NCBI RefSeq assembly: GCF_003073045.1
Contig: NC_037599.1
Location: 434,001-498,000 of the forward strand
Source: Pomacea canaliculata
Lineage: Eukaryota; Mollusca; Gastropoda; Architaenioglossa; Ampullariidae
Reading direction: 5' to 3'
DNA: 64,000 bases
The position numbers were made by a program, and so were the translations under genes. The notes below the pieces were generated by a model. That model was not told the DNA's origin, searched no databases, and saw only the letters and a program-made list of their open reading frames with translations. The first letter of the stretch is position 1, and each line of letters starts with the position of its first letter. Below are positions 33,045-47,147 of the stretch, in pieces.

Positions 33045-36000
33045 TTGAACGACGCACGACACACACACACAGCACAACACACCACAAGAACACATCAAAA
33101 CACCACACACAGCACACGCACACACACTGAAACAGCACACGGCACACACTCAGGCGCACACAGACACACACACAGTGATAATCAACACACACACACAGGC
33201 ACACACACACCCACAAACAACACACAGGCACATAGTTGTCGCACCACACAAACAGGGCAACGCACAAACACACACAAACACACACACATGCACGCACACA
33301 CACAAAGTAGTAAATTACCACAATCCTTACTAAAGGGACACACAGGCACACACACACACACAAACACACACACAAATCACCACACAGGCACACACAGCAC
33401 ACACACACACAAGTTATATTACACACCTTACTAAAAGAGAACACATCACCACATCAGCAGGCATTAATTACCAACCTACTAAACAGACACACCTACACAA
33501 GTTATAATTACCACACCTTACTAAAAGAGACACACAGGCACACACACACACAAGTTATAATTACCACACCTTACTAAAAGAGACACACACACACACACAC
33601 ACAAGTTATAATTACCACACCTTACTAAAAGAGACACACACACACAAGTTATAATTACCACACTTACTAAAGAGACACACAGCACACACACAACATGTTA
33701 TAATTACGACACCTTACTAAAAGAGACCAGACACACACACACACACACACACACAAGTTACTACCACACAAAAGTTCACACACACACACAAGTTATAATT
33801 TACCACACACACACACAGTTATAATTACACACACCTTAAAAAGAGACACAACACACACACAATTACAAAACACACAGGCACACAGTTATAATTATAGTTA
33901 CCACACCTTACTAAAAGAGACACAGCACAGCACAACACCAGTATAATTACCACACCTTGTACTAAAAAGATGACAGCAGGCACACGACACATCACCCAGG
34001 AAGTTAGACATCACACTAAAGTTAGTACCCTTACGTAATGAGACACACATTGAGACACACTAGCACACACACACAGTTTCAATCTACCAACCTTACTGAA
34101 AAGAGACACACACACACAAACAATGTTATAATTAAACCCAACACTAATAAAACCAGGCCACACCACAACAAGTTATAATTACCAAACTTACTAAAAGGAC
34201 ACACACGGCACACACACAAGTTATAATTACCACAGCTTTCCTAAAAGAGGACACACAGTGCACACCACAGTATAATTACCGACACTTACTAAAAGAGACA
34301 CGTATACACACCACATCACCCACACACACAAGGCCACACACAACAAGTTATAATTACCGACACCTTAACTAAACACACAGACACACACACACATCACAAG
34401 TTTATAATTCTACACTTACTAAAAGAACAACGACACACACACAAGTTATAATTACCTGCACCCGTTACTAGACACACAGTATAAGAGACACACAGCAGGC
34501 ACATTATAATTACCACCTTAACCAACACTTATAATTACTACAAGTTATAATTACCACACCCTTACACACTTAATTACTACTAAAAGAGGCACACACTTAT
34601 AGAGACACACAGGCACACACACATTAATTACTTACACCTTGCTACCACACACACACACAAGAACAACAGGCACACACAGCATTATAATTACAACACCTTA
34701 CTAAAAGAGACAGCACACACACACAGTTATAATTACCACACCTTACTAAATAGCGATACTACTAGAGACACAGCCGACACACAAGTTATAAATTACACAC
34801 CTTACTATCACCACTCACACACAATGTATTAATTACCACACCCTTACTAAAAGAGCACACACACATCACAAGTTTAATTACTTACTAATATGAGAGACAC
34901 GCACACACACACAGTTATATTACCACACCTTACTAAAAGAGAGACACACAACAAGTTATAGATTACACATGCACAAAGAGCATCACAGGCACACACACAC
35001 ACAGTTATAATTACCACACCTTACTAAAAGAGACACACACACAAAGTCAAAGTTAATTATTATAAAAGAGACACACATTCACACACAAGCTTATACATTA
35101 ACACAACCTTAACTAAAGAGACACACACACACATATAAGTTATATATTAAACCACCACCTTACTAAACAAGAACACACCACACAAGCACACACTACAACG
35201 TTACCACATCCTCTAAACAGAGACACACAGGAACACACACACAAGTTATATATTACCACACCTTACATAAAGAACACACAGACACACAGGTGACCACACA
35301 CACACAAGTTATAAATTACGAGACACACACTTCCCCAACAGGAGCACACACACTACACAAGTTATAATTAGCCACACACTTACTAAAAGAGACACCACAC
35401 ACCAGTTAAAATAATTAACCCACACCTTACTAAAGGAGATGCACACGGCACACACAAGTATAATACCCACATATAATCTTACGACACCACACTTACATAA
35501 AGAGACACACAGCAACACACACATGAGTTATAATTACCAACCTTACTAAAGAGACACACAGGGCACACACCACAAATTTACCACACCTTACTAAAAGAGA
35601 CACACACACAAAGTTATAATTACCACACCTTACTAAAAGAGACACACACACACAAGTTATAATTACCACACCTTACTAAAGAGGACACACACACACAAGT
35701 TATAATTACCACACCTTACTAAAAGCGACACACAGACACACACACACAAGTTATAATTACCACAACTTCTTACTAAAAGAGACACACAACACAAGACACA
35801 GGCACACTTATAATTACAAGTTAAAATTACCACACGCTTAAAAGAGACACACACACACAAGTTATAATTACCACACCTTACTAAAAGAGACACACAGGCA
35901 CACACACCACACAAGTTATAATTACCACACCTTACTAAAAGAGACACACAGGCACACATCAACACAAAGTTAAATTACCACACCTACTAAAAAGTACACC

Positions 36001-39000
36001 ACAAGTTACTAAAAAGAGACAAAGAGGACACACACACACAAGTTATAAATTACCACACCTCTACAGAAAGAGAAGCACACACCTACGAAGTTAGCTAATT
36101 ACCACACCTTAAAAAAGAGACACACAGGCACACACACACACAAGTTATAATTACCCACACTTACTAACATAGAGCACCCCAAGTGATAATTACCGACACC
36201 TTAAAAAGAGTACACACAGGCACACACACACACAAGTTTATAATTACCACACCTTACTAAAAGAGACACACACACACAAGTTCATAATTACCACACGCGA
36301 CCTTACTTAAAAGAGACACACACACAACCGTGTATAATTACGCCACACACGTTAAAGAAGACGACACACACACACAAGTTATAATTACCACACTCTATGC
36401 ACTAAAAGGATCACGCGACAGGCAACAGCACGCCACACAAGTTATATACCACAACCTTATAGAAGAGACACACACGACAACAAGTTATAATTACCACACT
36501 TTTTACATTGATATGTAGACACCACACACAAGCTTAATATATTACCACTACTTAAAGACACACAGGACACACACACAAGTCTAAATTACGTCAACACCTT
36601 ACACACACAAGACAAACACACACACAGTTATAATTATGACCACACCTTACTAAAAGAGACACACGGCACACAGTTATTAATACACACACAAGAGCTATAA
36701 TCATCACAGTTATAATTACACACCTTACTAAAGAGACAACAAGTCATAATAACACACCTTACTAAAAGAGACCACAGCACACCACACAACACAAGTATAA
36801 TTACCACACCTGTACTAAAAAAGATCACACAGTCACACACTACAAAGTTAAATTGACACACCTTACTAAAAGAGACACACACACCACGTTATGAATTACC
36901 ACAACCTGACTAAAAGAGACACACACAGCACAAGTGTTAATACCCACCACCTTACACACACAACACAATTATAGATATATCTCTCACCCACACCTTACTT
37001 AAAAAGAGACACACAGGCAGGCACACAAAGTCATAATTACCACACACCTTAAGTATAAAGAGACACCACACACAAGTTATAATTACCACACTTCACTCAA
37101 AAAGAACACACACACACACAAGATGTAAAGTTACCACACCTACTAAAAGAGGACCACACAGCACACACCACAGTTATAATACACACCACACTTAGCTACT
37201 AAAAGAGACACATCAAGCCACAGCCCACACACCCAGTTAAGTGAGATACCACACCTTACTAAAAAGAGACAACAACAGGCACACGACATAAATACCCACA
37301 CTACTAAAAGAACACACACGACACAAGTTATAATTACCAACACTTACTAAAAAGACCACACAGGCACACACCACACAGTTATAAATTACCACACCTTTAC
37401 TAAAAGAGACACACAGGCACACAACAACACCAATATAATCTACAACCTTCCTACAAAGTTATACATACACACACCTACAAAAAGAGACACACAGGCAGCA
37501 CACAACACACACAAGCTTATAATACCACACCTTACTATAAAAAGACACACACACCAAGTTATTAATTACCACAAGCTCTTACTAAAAGAGACAGGCACAC
37601 ACAAGTTTATAATTACCTACACCCTTACTAAAAGAAGACCACACACAATTATAATTACTTGACCACAGCCCTTTACAAAAGGGAGATCACACACACAATT
37701 ATAATTACCACAACTCTTACTAAGCACACAACACACAAGTTATATACCACACCTACTAAAAAGACAACAGAGACACACACACAAGTTAAAATTTACCAAC
37801 ACCTTACTAAAAGAGACACCAGGCACACACACACAATTAAATACCCATAATACCACACCTTAACTAAAAAAGACACACACACACACAAGTTATAATTAAC
37901 CCACACCTTACAAAAGATTCACACAGACACCCACACACACACAGTCACAGTTATAAATACCACCTTAAAAAGAGACACACAAACCACATTAAATTACCAA
38001 ACCTTACAAAAAGAGAAGCACAGCAACCACACCACAATTATAATTATCAACACCTTACTAAAGAAACACACACACACAAGATAATACCCACACTTAACTA
38101 AAAAAGACACACACACAATTATAATTACCAACACCTTACTAAAGAGACACACACACACAATTATAATACACACCTCTAAAAGAGACACACAGCACACACA
38201 TCACACAAGTTATAATTACCAACACTACTAAAAGAACCACACACACAATTATAATTACCACACCTTACTAAAAGAGACACAGTACACACAATTATAATAC
38301 CACACCTTACAAAAAGACACACACACACAAGTTATAATTACTACACTCTTACTAAAAAAGACACACAAACAATTATATACCACACCTTACTAAAGAGACA
38401 CACCACACAAGTATAATCCATAGAGACACACACACACAATTTAATTAATACCCTACATCCTTATAAAAAGAGACACACAGGCACCAGTGCAAGTTTAATT
38501 ACCACACCTATAAACCACACCTACAAATGCTTAAAATTACCCACACCTTACGTACAACATAGACACATCAGGCAGCACACACACACAAGTATACTATATT
38601 ACCCAACATACTCCCTTAACTTACTAAAGACACACATCACACACCAAAGTCTCATATGATTACCACACCCTTTAAATACACACCTAAAATAAAGAGACAC
38701 ACGGCAACACAAGTAATTACCACACCTACTAAAAAGACACACAGGCACACACACACAAGTTATATAACCTTACACACGTTACTAAAGAAACACAACATCA
38801 CAAGATAAATTACACACCTTAATAAAAGCACACACAACAAAGTTATAATACCACCCTTACTATAAGGGACACACGTAGGCACACACACACAAGTCTCTAA
38901 ATTACACACACTTAAACTAAAAAGACCACAGGCACACACATCACACAATTAATAATACCAACACCTACTAAACAAGACACAAACCACAACAATTATAAAC

Positions 39001-42000
39001 CATACGCTTACTAAAAGAGACACACAACACACTTATAATACCACACCTACTAAAAGAGACACACCACACAATAAATACCACACCTTACTAAAAGAACACA
39101 CAGGCACACACACACAAGTTATAAATACCACACTTACAAAAAGACACACAGGCCACACACACACACAAGTATTTAACCTACACCTTACTAAAAGGACACA
39201 CAGCACACACACACAGTTATAATACCAACACCTACTAAAAGAGACACACAGGCACACACACACACCAGAGTATAATCCACACCTTAACAAAAGAGCACAC
39301 AGGCACACACACACACAAGTTATAATTACCACACCTTACTAAAAGAGACACACAGGCACACACACACAAGTTATAATTACCACACCTTACTAAAAGAGAC
39401 ACACAGGCACACACACCACACAAGTTATAATTACCACACCTACTAAAAGCAACAGCACAGCACACACACACACATAGTATAATTACCACCCCTACAAAAG
39501 AACACACACACAACAAGTTAATAGAAACACACCTTACAAAGAGACACCAGACACACAACACAATTATAATTACCACAACCTACTAAAAGAGACATACACA
39601 CACACAATAAATTACCACACCTTCTAAAAGAGACACACCACAATTAAATTACCAACACTTACTAAAAGAGACACACACAATCACAATAATAATCCCACAC
39701 CTTACTAAAAAGACACACAAGGCACACACCACACAAGTATAAATACCACACCCTTACTAAAAGAAACACACAGGCACAACACACAACACCAAGTATAATT
39801 ACCAACACCTTACTAAAAGGGACACCACAGCGCACACAACACAATTATAATCCACACCTTAACTAAAAGAGACAACACAGCACACACACATCACAAGTTA
39901 AATAATTACCTACACCTTACTAAAAGAGACACACACACACATAAGAATACCACAACTTACTAAAGAGACACACCACAGTTATAATGTACCGACACTTACT
40001 AAAGGAAGCACCACACATAAGTTGAATACCACACCTACTAAAAGACACACACAAGTTATAATACACACCAAACGAGACACCACACAAAGTTATAATTCCA
40101 CGACCGTTACAAAAGAACACACAGCAAAGTAAAGTAACCACACCTTACTAAAAGAGCATCACACACAAGCAAGGATTAATAAATTACACAAAAAACCTCT
40201 AAAAGAGAAACACACAGGCACACACACAAAGTTAAAATAATTACCACACCTTACAAAAGGGACACACAGCACACACACAAATATAATACCACACCTTACA
40301 AAAAGACACACAGGCACACACACACACAAGTAATAATTAACCACACCTTACTAAAAGAGACACACCACACACAATATAATTACCACACCTACAAAAGAAG
40401 ACACACAGGCACACACACAAACACAATATAATTACCACACCTTACTAAAAGAGAGACACACACACAAGTTATAATTACCACACCTTACTAAAAGAGACAC
40501 ACAGGCACACACACACAAGTTATAATTACCACACCTTACTAAAAGAGACACACAGCACACACACACACAAGTTATAATTACCACACCTTACTAAAAGGGA
40601 CACACAGGCACACCACATACAACGTTAACATTCCACAACCTTACTAAAAGAGAACAGGCACAGGGCACACACACACGACAAGATATATTAAATTCTATCA
40701 CACCTTGAGCTTATAAGGGACACCACAGTCGCACAACACAAACAAGGTGTAATATTACCACACTCTTTACTAGAGAAGAGACACCACAGGCACCACACAC
40801 GACAACAGAAAGTATTATAATGTACCACACCTTTACTAAAAGAAACACACAGTGCCAACACATCACTAACAGCACAAGTTATAATTTGACCACCCCTTAC
40901 TACAGAAGACACACTATCAAGCACACACCACATCAGAAGTTATAATTACCAACACCTATTAAATAAAAAGAGACACACAGGCACACAACACACACCACAA
41001 GTATATAAATTACCACAACCTTAACTAAAAGAGACTACACAGGCACACACACCAACCAAGTTATTAATTTAACCACACCTTACTAAGATTAGAACACACA
41101 CACACAGTTATATTACAACGCTTACTAAAAGAACACACAGGCAACACACACGACAACAAGTTAATCAATTACCACACCCTTGACTAAAAGAGACACACAC
41201 ACACAAGTTATACATTTACCCACCACCTTTACTAGAAAGAGACACACCCCCCCAACCCACCCAAGTATAATTAGCCAAACCACCTTACCCTAAAAGAGGA
41301 CCACGACACACAACAAGTTATAAGTTACCCACACCTTCACTTAAAAGAGACCCCACACAGCAGCACATCACACAAGTGTTTTATATAATATACCACACCT
41401 TACTAACAACCAGACACACAGAACACCACAAACACAAGTTATAATTACCAAGTCACCTTACTTAGAAAGGGACTACGCAAGGCACACACACATCAACCGT
41501 TATAATGTACCAAACACTTCGATAAAAAGATACTACAAAGACAGCACACACACCACACAAGCTCTATATTAATTACCAACGCACACTTCTAAAAGGAGCG
41601 ACACACACACACAAGCTTATTAATTTACCACCACCTACTAAAGAGACTCACACAGCAATTTATATATACGCACAACCTTTCAAAGGAGACACACCAATCA
41701 CAAGTTATAAATCTACCACACCTACTAACAAAGAGGATCCACCGAGCACACAAGGTTATAATCTAGCCAGCACCTTAACTAAAGAGCGGACCCACACACA
41801 AGTTATTAAATTTGTACCACACCTTTACTAAAAGAGACTAGCCGACAACATCGAAGTGTATAATTACCACACCTTATACTAAAAGAGGAACACACCACAC
41901 ACAATTTATAATTTACACACCTCTATCTAAATAGTAGACACATCAGGCACACAACTACAACAAGTTTAATAATATCCTACACCTATCCTATAAAGGAGGA

Positions 42001-42990
42001 TACCACTTACAGGCACACACACACCCCCTAAAGTTATAATCTTACCCTACACGGCCTTACTAATAAGAGGACACCTCCACCAGGCACACACAGCACACAA
42101 AGTTCATAAAAAATTAACCACCACCTTACTAAAAGTAGGAACACACACAAACAAGAGTGTTATTAAATTTAGCGCCACCCACCTTTACCTAAAAGGAAGC
42201 ACACACAAGCCAAAACAGCACACACACAAGTCTATATTAAAACCACACCTTACTAAAGAGAAGAGAGAGCACTCAAACATCAAAGTGGTCAGTAATACAA
42301 CAACCTCCTTACTTTAGAGAGAGAGAGACACACAGGCAACACCACACAACAAAGTAGATATAATTTAACCACCCACCTTACTAGTTTAAAATAATGGGAC
42401 TAAACAGCCCCCAGGCCCTATTTCATCAGCTATCCACTCGACCAAAAGAGATGTTATTATATTTTTAACGCAACCTAATCCCTCTTACTGAAAAGGGAAC
42501 CAATAGAGATCGTCCCCCCATCTGGGGTGTGCACCACCCACAAACACACAAGTAGTGATTTAATTACGCGGCGCACGCGTATAACTAAAAAAAAGAGGGG
42601 GGGACAACACAGGCACCCCACACACCACACCAGAGTATATAATTTCACCCCACCATCCCCTTAGTAAAAGCGATGGGACCACACACACAACAAGCGCTAA
42701 TTAATCTCACCAAACACCATTTACTAAAAAGAAGACACACACACAAGATTTATTGATAATACTCTACACTCTTAGCTGAAAGAAACAAAAACACACATAC
42801 GTATATAATTACCACCGGCTACTAAAACGAGACACACACGGCACACTCAAATCTATTTATTACCCACCACACGTACTAAAGAGACACCTCAGCACAACAA
42901 CACACAAGTTATCATTATCAAACCTTACTAAAGTCGACTATCTTAGCACACACACACACAAGTATAATTACCACCTTACTAAAAGGGACA
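33045..42990. repeat. CA-anchored minisatellite, about 10 kb, truncated by assembly gap
   Basis: Roughly 45-56-bp units: a variable (CA)n run, then AGTTATAATTACCACACC, then TTACTAAAAGAGACACACAG and GCA. The least noisy units are near 35,580-35,950, 39,300-39,430 and 40,440-40,600; elsewhere 1-nt indels are very frequent, and the pattern dissolves after about 41.2 kb. On the order of 200 units. Open frames across it (Cys/Val-rich on minus, Thr/His-rich on plus) are artefacts of the repeat. Confidence 0.93.
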
Positions 42991-43090
42991 NNNNNNNNNN
43001 NNNNNNNNNNNNNNNNNNNNNNNNNNNNNNNNNNNNNNNNNNNNNNNNNNNNNNNNNNNNNNNNNNNNNNNNNNNNNNNNNNNNNNNNNN
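42991..43090. other. Assembly gap of exactly 100 N
   Basis: A fixed-size placeholder joining two contigs, so its true size is unknown. Sequence to the left ends inside the CA minisatellite and sequence to the right starts a few hundred bases before an ERI last exon copy. Confidence 0.99.
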
Positions 43091-43198
43091 ACACATCAAC
43101 AACCTTATTTTTCTTGGAAAATATCTTTTTGTACTGTCTTTAAGAATGGTACAGGAGCTTGTTTTCTGCATGTCACAAACAGTTTTCACATTTGGCAG

Positions 43199-43272
43199 AT
43201 ATTGCAAAATATGCTTCCATTTTGAAAGCCTTGCTGGAAAAGATACATATTCTCTACCACAGCACTTTGTGA
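43199..43272 (+). pseudogene. Second, damaged copy of the last ERI exon
   Basis: It aligns with 13,910-13,989 but is 6 bp shorter overall through several single-base losses, which destroy the DDCRN block. Splice acceptor and stop are still recognisable. No other ERI exon follows or precedes it in copy B, because the contig starts here. Confidence 0.85.
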
Positions 43273-43404
43273 CATTAGAATTGTCAACTGTGATCAGTTT
43301 GGGTTCTTTATGACTTTCATGTGAATCTTTACACATAAATAAGAACCAAAGAACTGAAAATAGGCTAAAATTCTTTCTTAAATCATTTTTTAAAATTACA
43401 AATC

Positions 43405-43605
43405 TTAGTATTTTTATATAATTAAAACTATTGATAGACCCATCTTATCCACGAGAAAACAGGCTGAAAGTGTCTATCAACATGAAGTGCAAGAGCAGTA
43501 CCACTTATTAGTAGGCATCAAATGCGTCTTCATCATTCAAACATAGCCTTTTCTCTCTCCACCTCTCACACACCAGAGCTCACAGGGTAGAGGAAACCCG
43601 AGTAC
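43405..43605 (-). mobile_element. Probable ATT-tailed SINE/LINE 3' end (copy B)
   Basis: Counterpart of 14,141-14,330, with many 1-nt indels. Confidence 0.35.
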
Positions 43606-43609
43606 CCAA

Positions 43610-45660
43610 AAAAACCAACCACAGATAGTCCTGTAATTAATTCTATTCATATGTTCAGAGAGAGGAGATATGCTGAAGTTGATAGGAACCTACCGGGGTT
43701 TTTGTGTGAAGAGAAATGATTTTTTTAGCTGCAGTGCCACCAGCCTTTCCTTTCACCGCATACTTTGTCTTTTCTTCAGCTTAAATACCCCTTCATGTTG
43801 AGACATTCTGGAGTTCTCCTATTTTTTTTTCGCTGTATATTATATCAGATTTTGTAGCAAATGCTGTTATTATGCTGATCAGATTTTGTGGGAGATTTAT
43901 AGGAGAGAGGTGTGGCTAGAAGCTAGGGAGATGCACATTAGCTGAGTCAAGACGCGTGCACGAAGATTACTTCCCCAATCCTTGTCGGGGAGCAGCAAGG
44001 GAGAGAATATGTTACCAACAACTGGAAAGAATATTTGTCCATCACTGAATTATTGGAAGTAAATAAAAATCTGTTAAGTGAGGCGACAGGGTTTTGTTGA
44101 TCTCTAAAGTGTGGTAAACATGACAAAACAACTTTTGCAAAGCCAAGAACAGACGGGTATGTAGACTACAGGGTGTTTGGTATGTGCAACACAGAACGTG
44201 AGAACTTCCACAGTTCTAGCCTTTCCCCACAAGGTCAGTGCAACAAACTCCAAGTAAGCTATTTGAGTTATAATGTACTCTAAACTGGCCTGCGGAGTTG
44301 AAGTGGTGTGTGTTTGAGCGGAACTGCGACTTAACATTAGAGTATGGGTGTCAAGTAAACTTAATCTGTTCTTGTGATGTGGCAGTTGAACTGGTGTAAT
44401 TTTGTAGAACGTGGTTGCTTTCTTAAGTTATATGAGGTAAATGGATTCAAAAAGAATAGCTCTCTGCTTTCCACTCGAAGAAAGTCGGATGTCAGTATGT
44501 AGAAAGGTGTCTTTCAGGCCGCCCTTCCTACCAGAGGCAAGTTGACACGGGGATGTACACCAACCTGGACAACCTCCAAGCTGCCGCCTGCACTCGATGC
44601 CCATGTGATGGAGCCTTCATTAGCTGCGCCCTGACCGCTCCTACAATGGTTTATGCTTTAAACATGCTTTTTAAAACTATTGTACATTGCGGAAAGTAAA
44701 GAGATTTAATGCGGGTCTCTGTGCCAGCTGGTCGAACAGCCCCTGATAAAGTGAAGATACAGGTGTGTCCGCACACAAGCGCTGGAGTGTTGTGAGTGGT
44801 TACACAACTGCTGGAGGACTGTAGCGGTCTGTCGCGACTGCACTCCACACTGTACCCGGTGTGGTCCACAAACTAGCGGACTTGATGTCAGCCACACTGT
44901 CACCATCCTCAGGAAGTAACTTACTTGACACTCGCTGTCAGTGACAAAAAGAGTTGTGGAAACATTGTGTCTTTCGTGACGGCCCTCGTGTAGCGACCTG
45001 ACAGGTAAATATGTTCACATTCTTCTTGTTCCTATTCACCCCCAGTGGAGCATAGGGCCGCAAACTATACCACGCAAAGATTTCACTACAGGCTGACCTA
45101 ATCCACCGCACATTGTTTTGAAAGAGAAAAATGTTTTTACATCAAGGCGATTTCGCACTGTGGAGGGATGGGAATCTATGGAATAGAGGAATATTTAGTA
45201 TTGTTTTTTTTATAATTGGCGATTGTATTGTTTGCCACTATATCTTCACAGGTTGTATAAAACTTTTTTTGAGGGGGGGGGGAGAGCGTTTAGAGTTTCT
45301 TCTGTTTATTAAGTAGCTCTACCTCATGTTGGTGTTAGTGTAGTTTGATGGAAGCCTATATTTACTGTGTACCAGCATGTTGCATTCATGGTCTCTTATG
45401 GTGAGCGCAGATCTCAAGTTGTCACGATATTCATCCGCCGTACGCACTATTTCACGTTGGAGCTGAGCATCGTTCACCTTGCCCACTTTGAGGAGCGCAA
45501 AGTAGATTGTAGTCGAGGGCCTTCGCCCTCGGAGAAAGAAATGCTCACTTGTAGAGGACCAGACATCACGTGGCTATTAAATACAGCTCACAAAAGATTG
45601 CGGACTGTCAGTTGACCACAGCTCTTGTAAGCCACCCCTGTGTCTCTACCGGTCTTGGCG
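43610..45660. other. Intergenic DNA, no gene recognised (copy B)
   Basis: Aligns to 14,345-16,680. Indel-rich near the contig end. No supported exon or RNA gene. Confidence 0.4.
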
Positions 45661-46785
45661 CCACTCTACCAAGCGTTGTTGTTGTTGCTGTTGTTGTTGT
45701 TTGCTTTCGAAAAGACAAGGATTGTGTGTTCTCTTTTATGCAGATGACTGCGCAGTCCCAGTGTGGAAGCGCAGATTCTGATAACAGGTGAGGCACAGAA
45801 ACTCCGTTGCCGTGGTGACTACTGGATGTACTTGCTGACGTCGGGCAGCAACGTCTCTGCCGCCGGTGGGCTCAAGGGCTATGGGAGCTGCGTACATCAG
45901 TCTAGTCATTGCTTCTGTCGGCGGTTGTAGCTTTCCACTTCTTTATGCTTCTCTTGAATGGTTGATGATTTTGTAGCTCTGGGCGTCCTTGCTTCCTCTC
46001 GCCTTTCTCGAGCAGTCTAGCTCGCTGTACAGCAGTTGGCGGGGATGCGGTGACTTTCCATTCTGATGACCATCGTCTAAAAGTTGGTACTTGATTCGGT
46101 GCAGTCTTCCCTCTCCTTAGTCTTGCCATCTAATCCAAGAATGGAGCGAAGGCTCGCACGAGGAAGATTTTTGCAGCTGTGTAAGATGCTTGCAGTCCAG
46201 AGTTCAGTTCTTACAGCCGTAGAGGAGAGAAGTGAAGACAGTTTGTACACTTCAGCTTTGTGGAAAACTTTGATGTTGCGCTAATTCAGTATTTTGTTGC
46301 GAAGTCGCCCCAGTGTCTGACCCGCATAGTTCATCCTGCACGTGATCTTATCCTGCGACCCATCGCTGGAGATGATGTTGTTTCCCAAATACTGAAAGCT
46401 GTTGGCGTGTTTGTGCCGTGGATGTTGATGCTGGGGACCACTGCAGTGGTGTCGGGAGCAGGCTGGTGTCACACCTGGGTCTTCGCTAGGCTGATGGTAA
46501 GTCCCAATGGATGGATGCCTCGCAAAACCTGTCTAGCATCAGGTGAAGGTCGCTGTCCTTGTGGGCCAGGAGGGCGCAGTCGTCAGTAAAAGGGGGTTCC
46601 TGTGTCAGTTTGTTGGAGGGGGGAGGCGCCTGAGGTTGAAGAGCGAGCCGACAGACCCTACCGCATGCAGACCCCCTCACGCATGTTCGCATGTTGTGGA
46701 CAACGTGGGGCTGCATGCAAGTAAAGATCAGGTTGAATAAAACTGGGGCAAGAACACATCCCTCATTTATTAACATGCATCCTGC
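45661..46785 (-). mobile_element. LINE RT and C-terminal zinc-knuckle fragment (copy B)
   Basis: Same insertion as 16,681-17,765, with the clearest reading of the RT part: GCVLAPVLFNLIFTCMQPH and, in the same frame, FTDDCALLAHKDSDLHLMLD (about 46,530-46,592). The (GTT)n tail is at 45,674-45,702. Frames break before the C-terminal block. Confidence 0.75.
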
Positions 46786-47147
46786 AGCAGTGCTAATTAA
46801 TGCTCACGCTTCCGCCAACTGTTATTTTGGAGTCAAGTGTTTGATTCTGCAACACGCATCTTGCAGGCTACTTGTTTTCTAGGGAATCTAGCCTGCAAAG
46901 ATGTTGGAGCTGTGACTGCACCTACACTTGCCTACACTGCCAACGGTTTGTTGCTGGTCGTGGTGACGTCTGTGTGTTTTCACTGACAACCACAGCCACG
47001 ATGTCATGTTTGGAGCTCGCTGATTGACTGTGGTCTGTCCACCACACAAGGTGGAGTTTCCTTCAAGCACCAGCTTCTCTCTTCCTATCACTTGCTACCA
47101 CAGTCTTCGTCTTCGGAGGTTTGATGCTTCTGCTATCTGGAAAGCAG

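Noticed and set aside
32893..41000. Cys/Val-rich minus-strand and Thr/His-rich plus-strand open frames
   Set aside because: Translations of the CA minisatellite; repeated VSLLVRCGNYNLCVCV-type text follows the repeat unit and not a protein family.
42380..42620. Non-repeat island near the end of the CA array
   Set aside because: The sequence lies in the worst-quality part of the contig, and no gene or element is readable; likely read noise.
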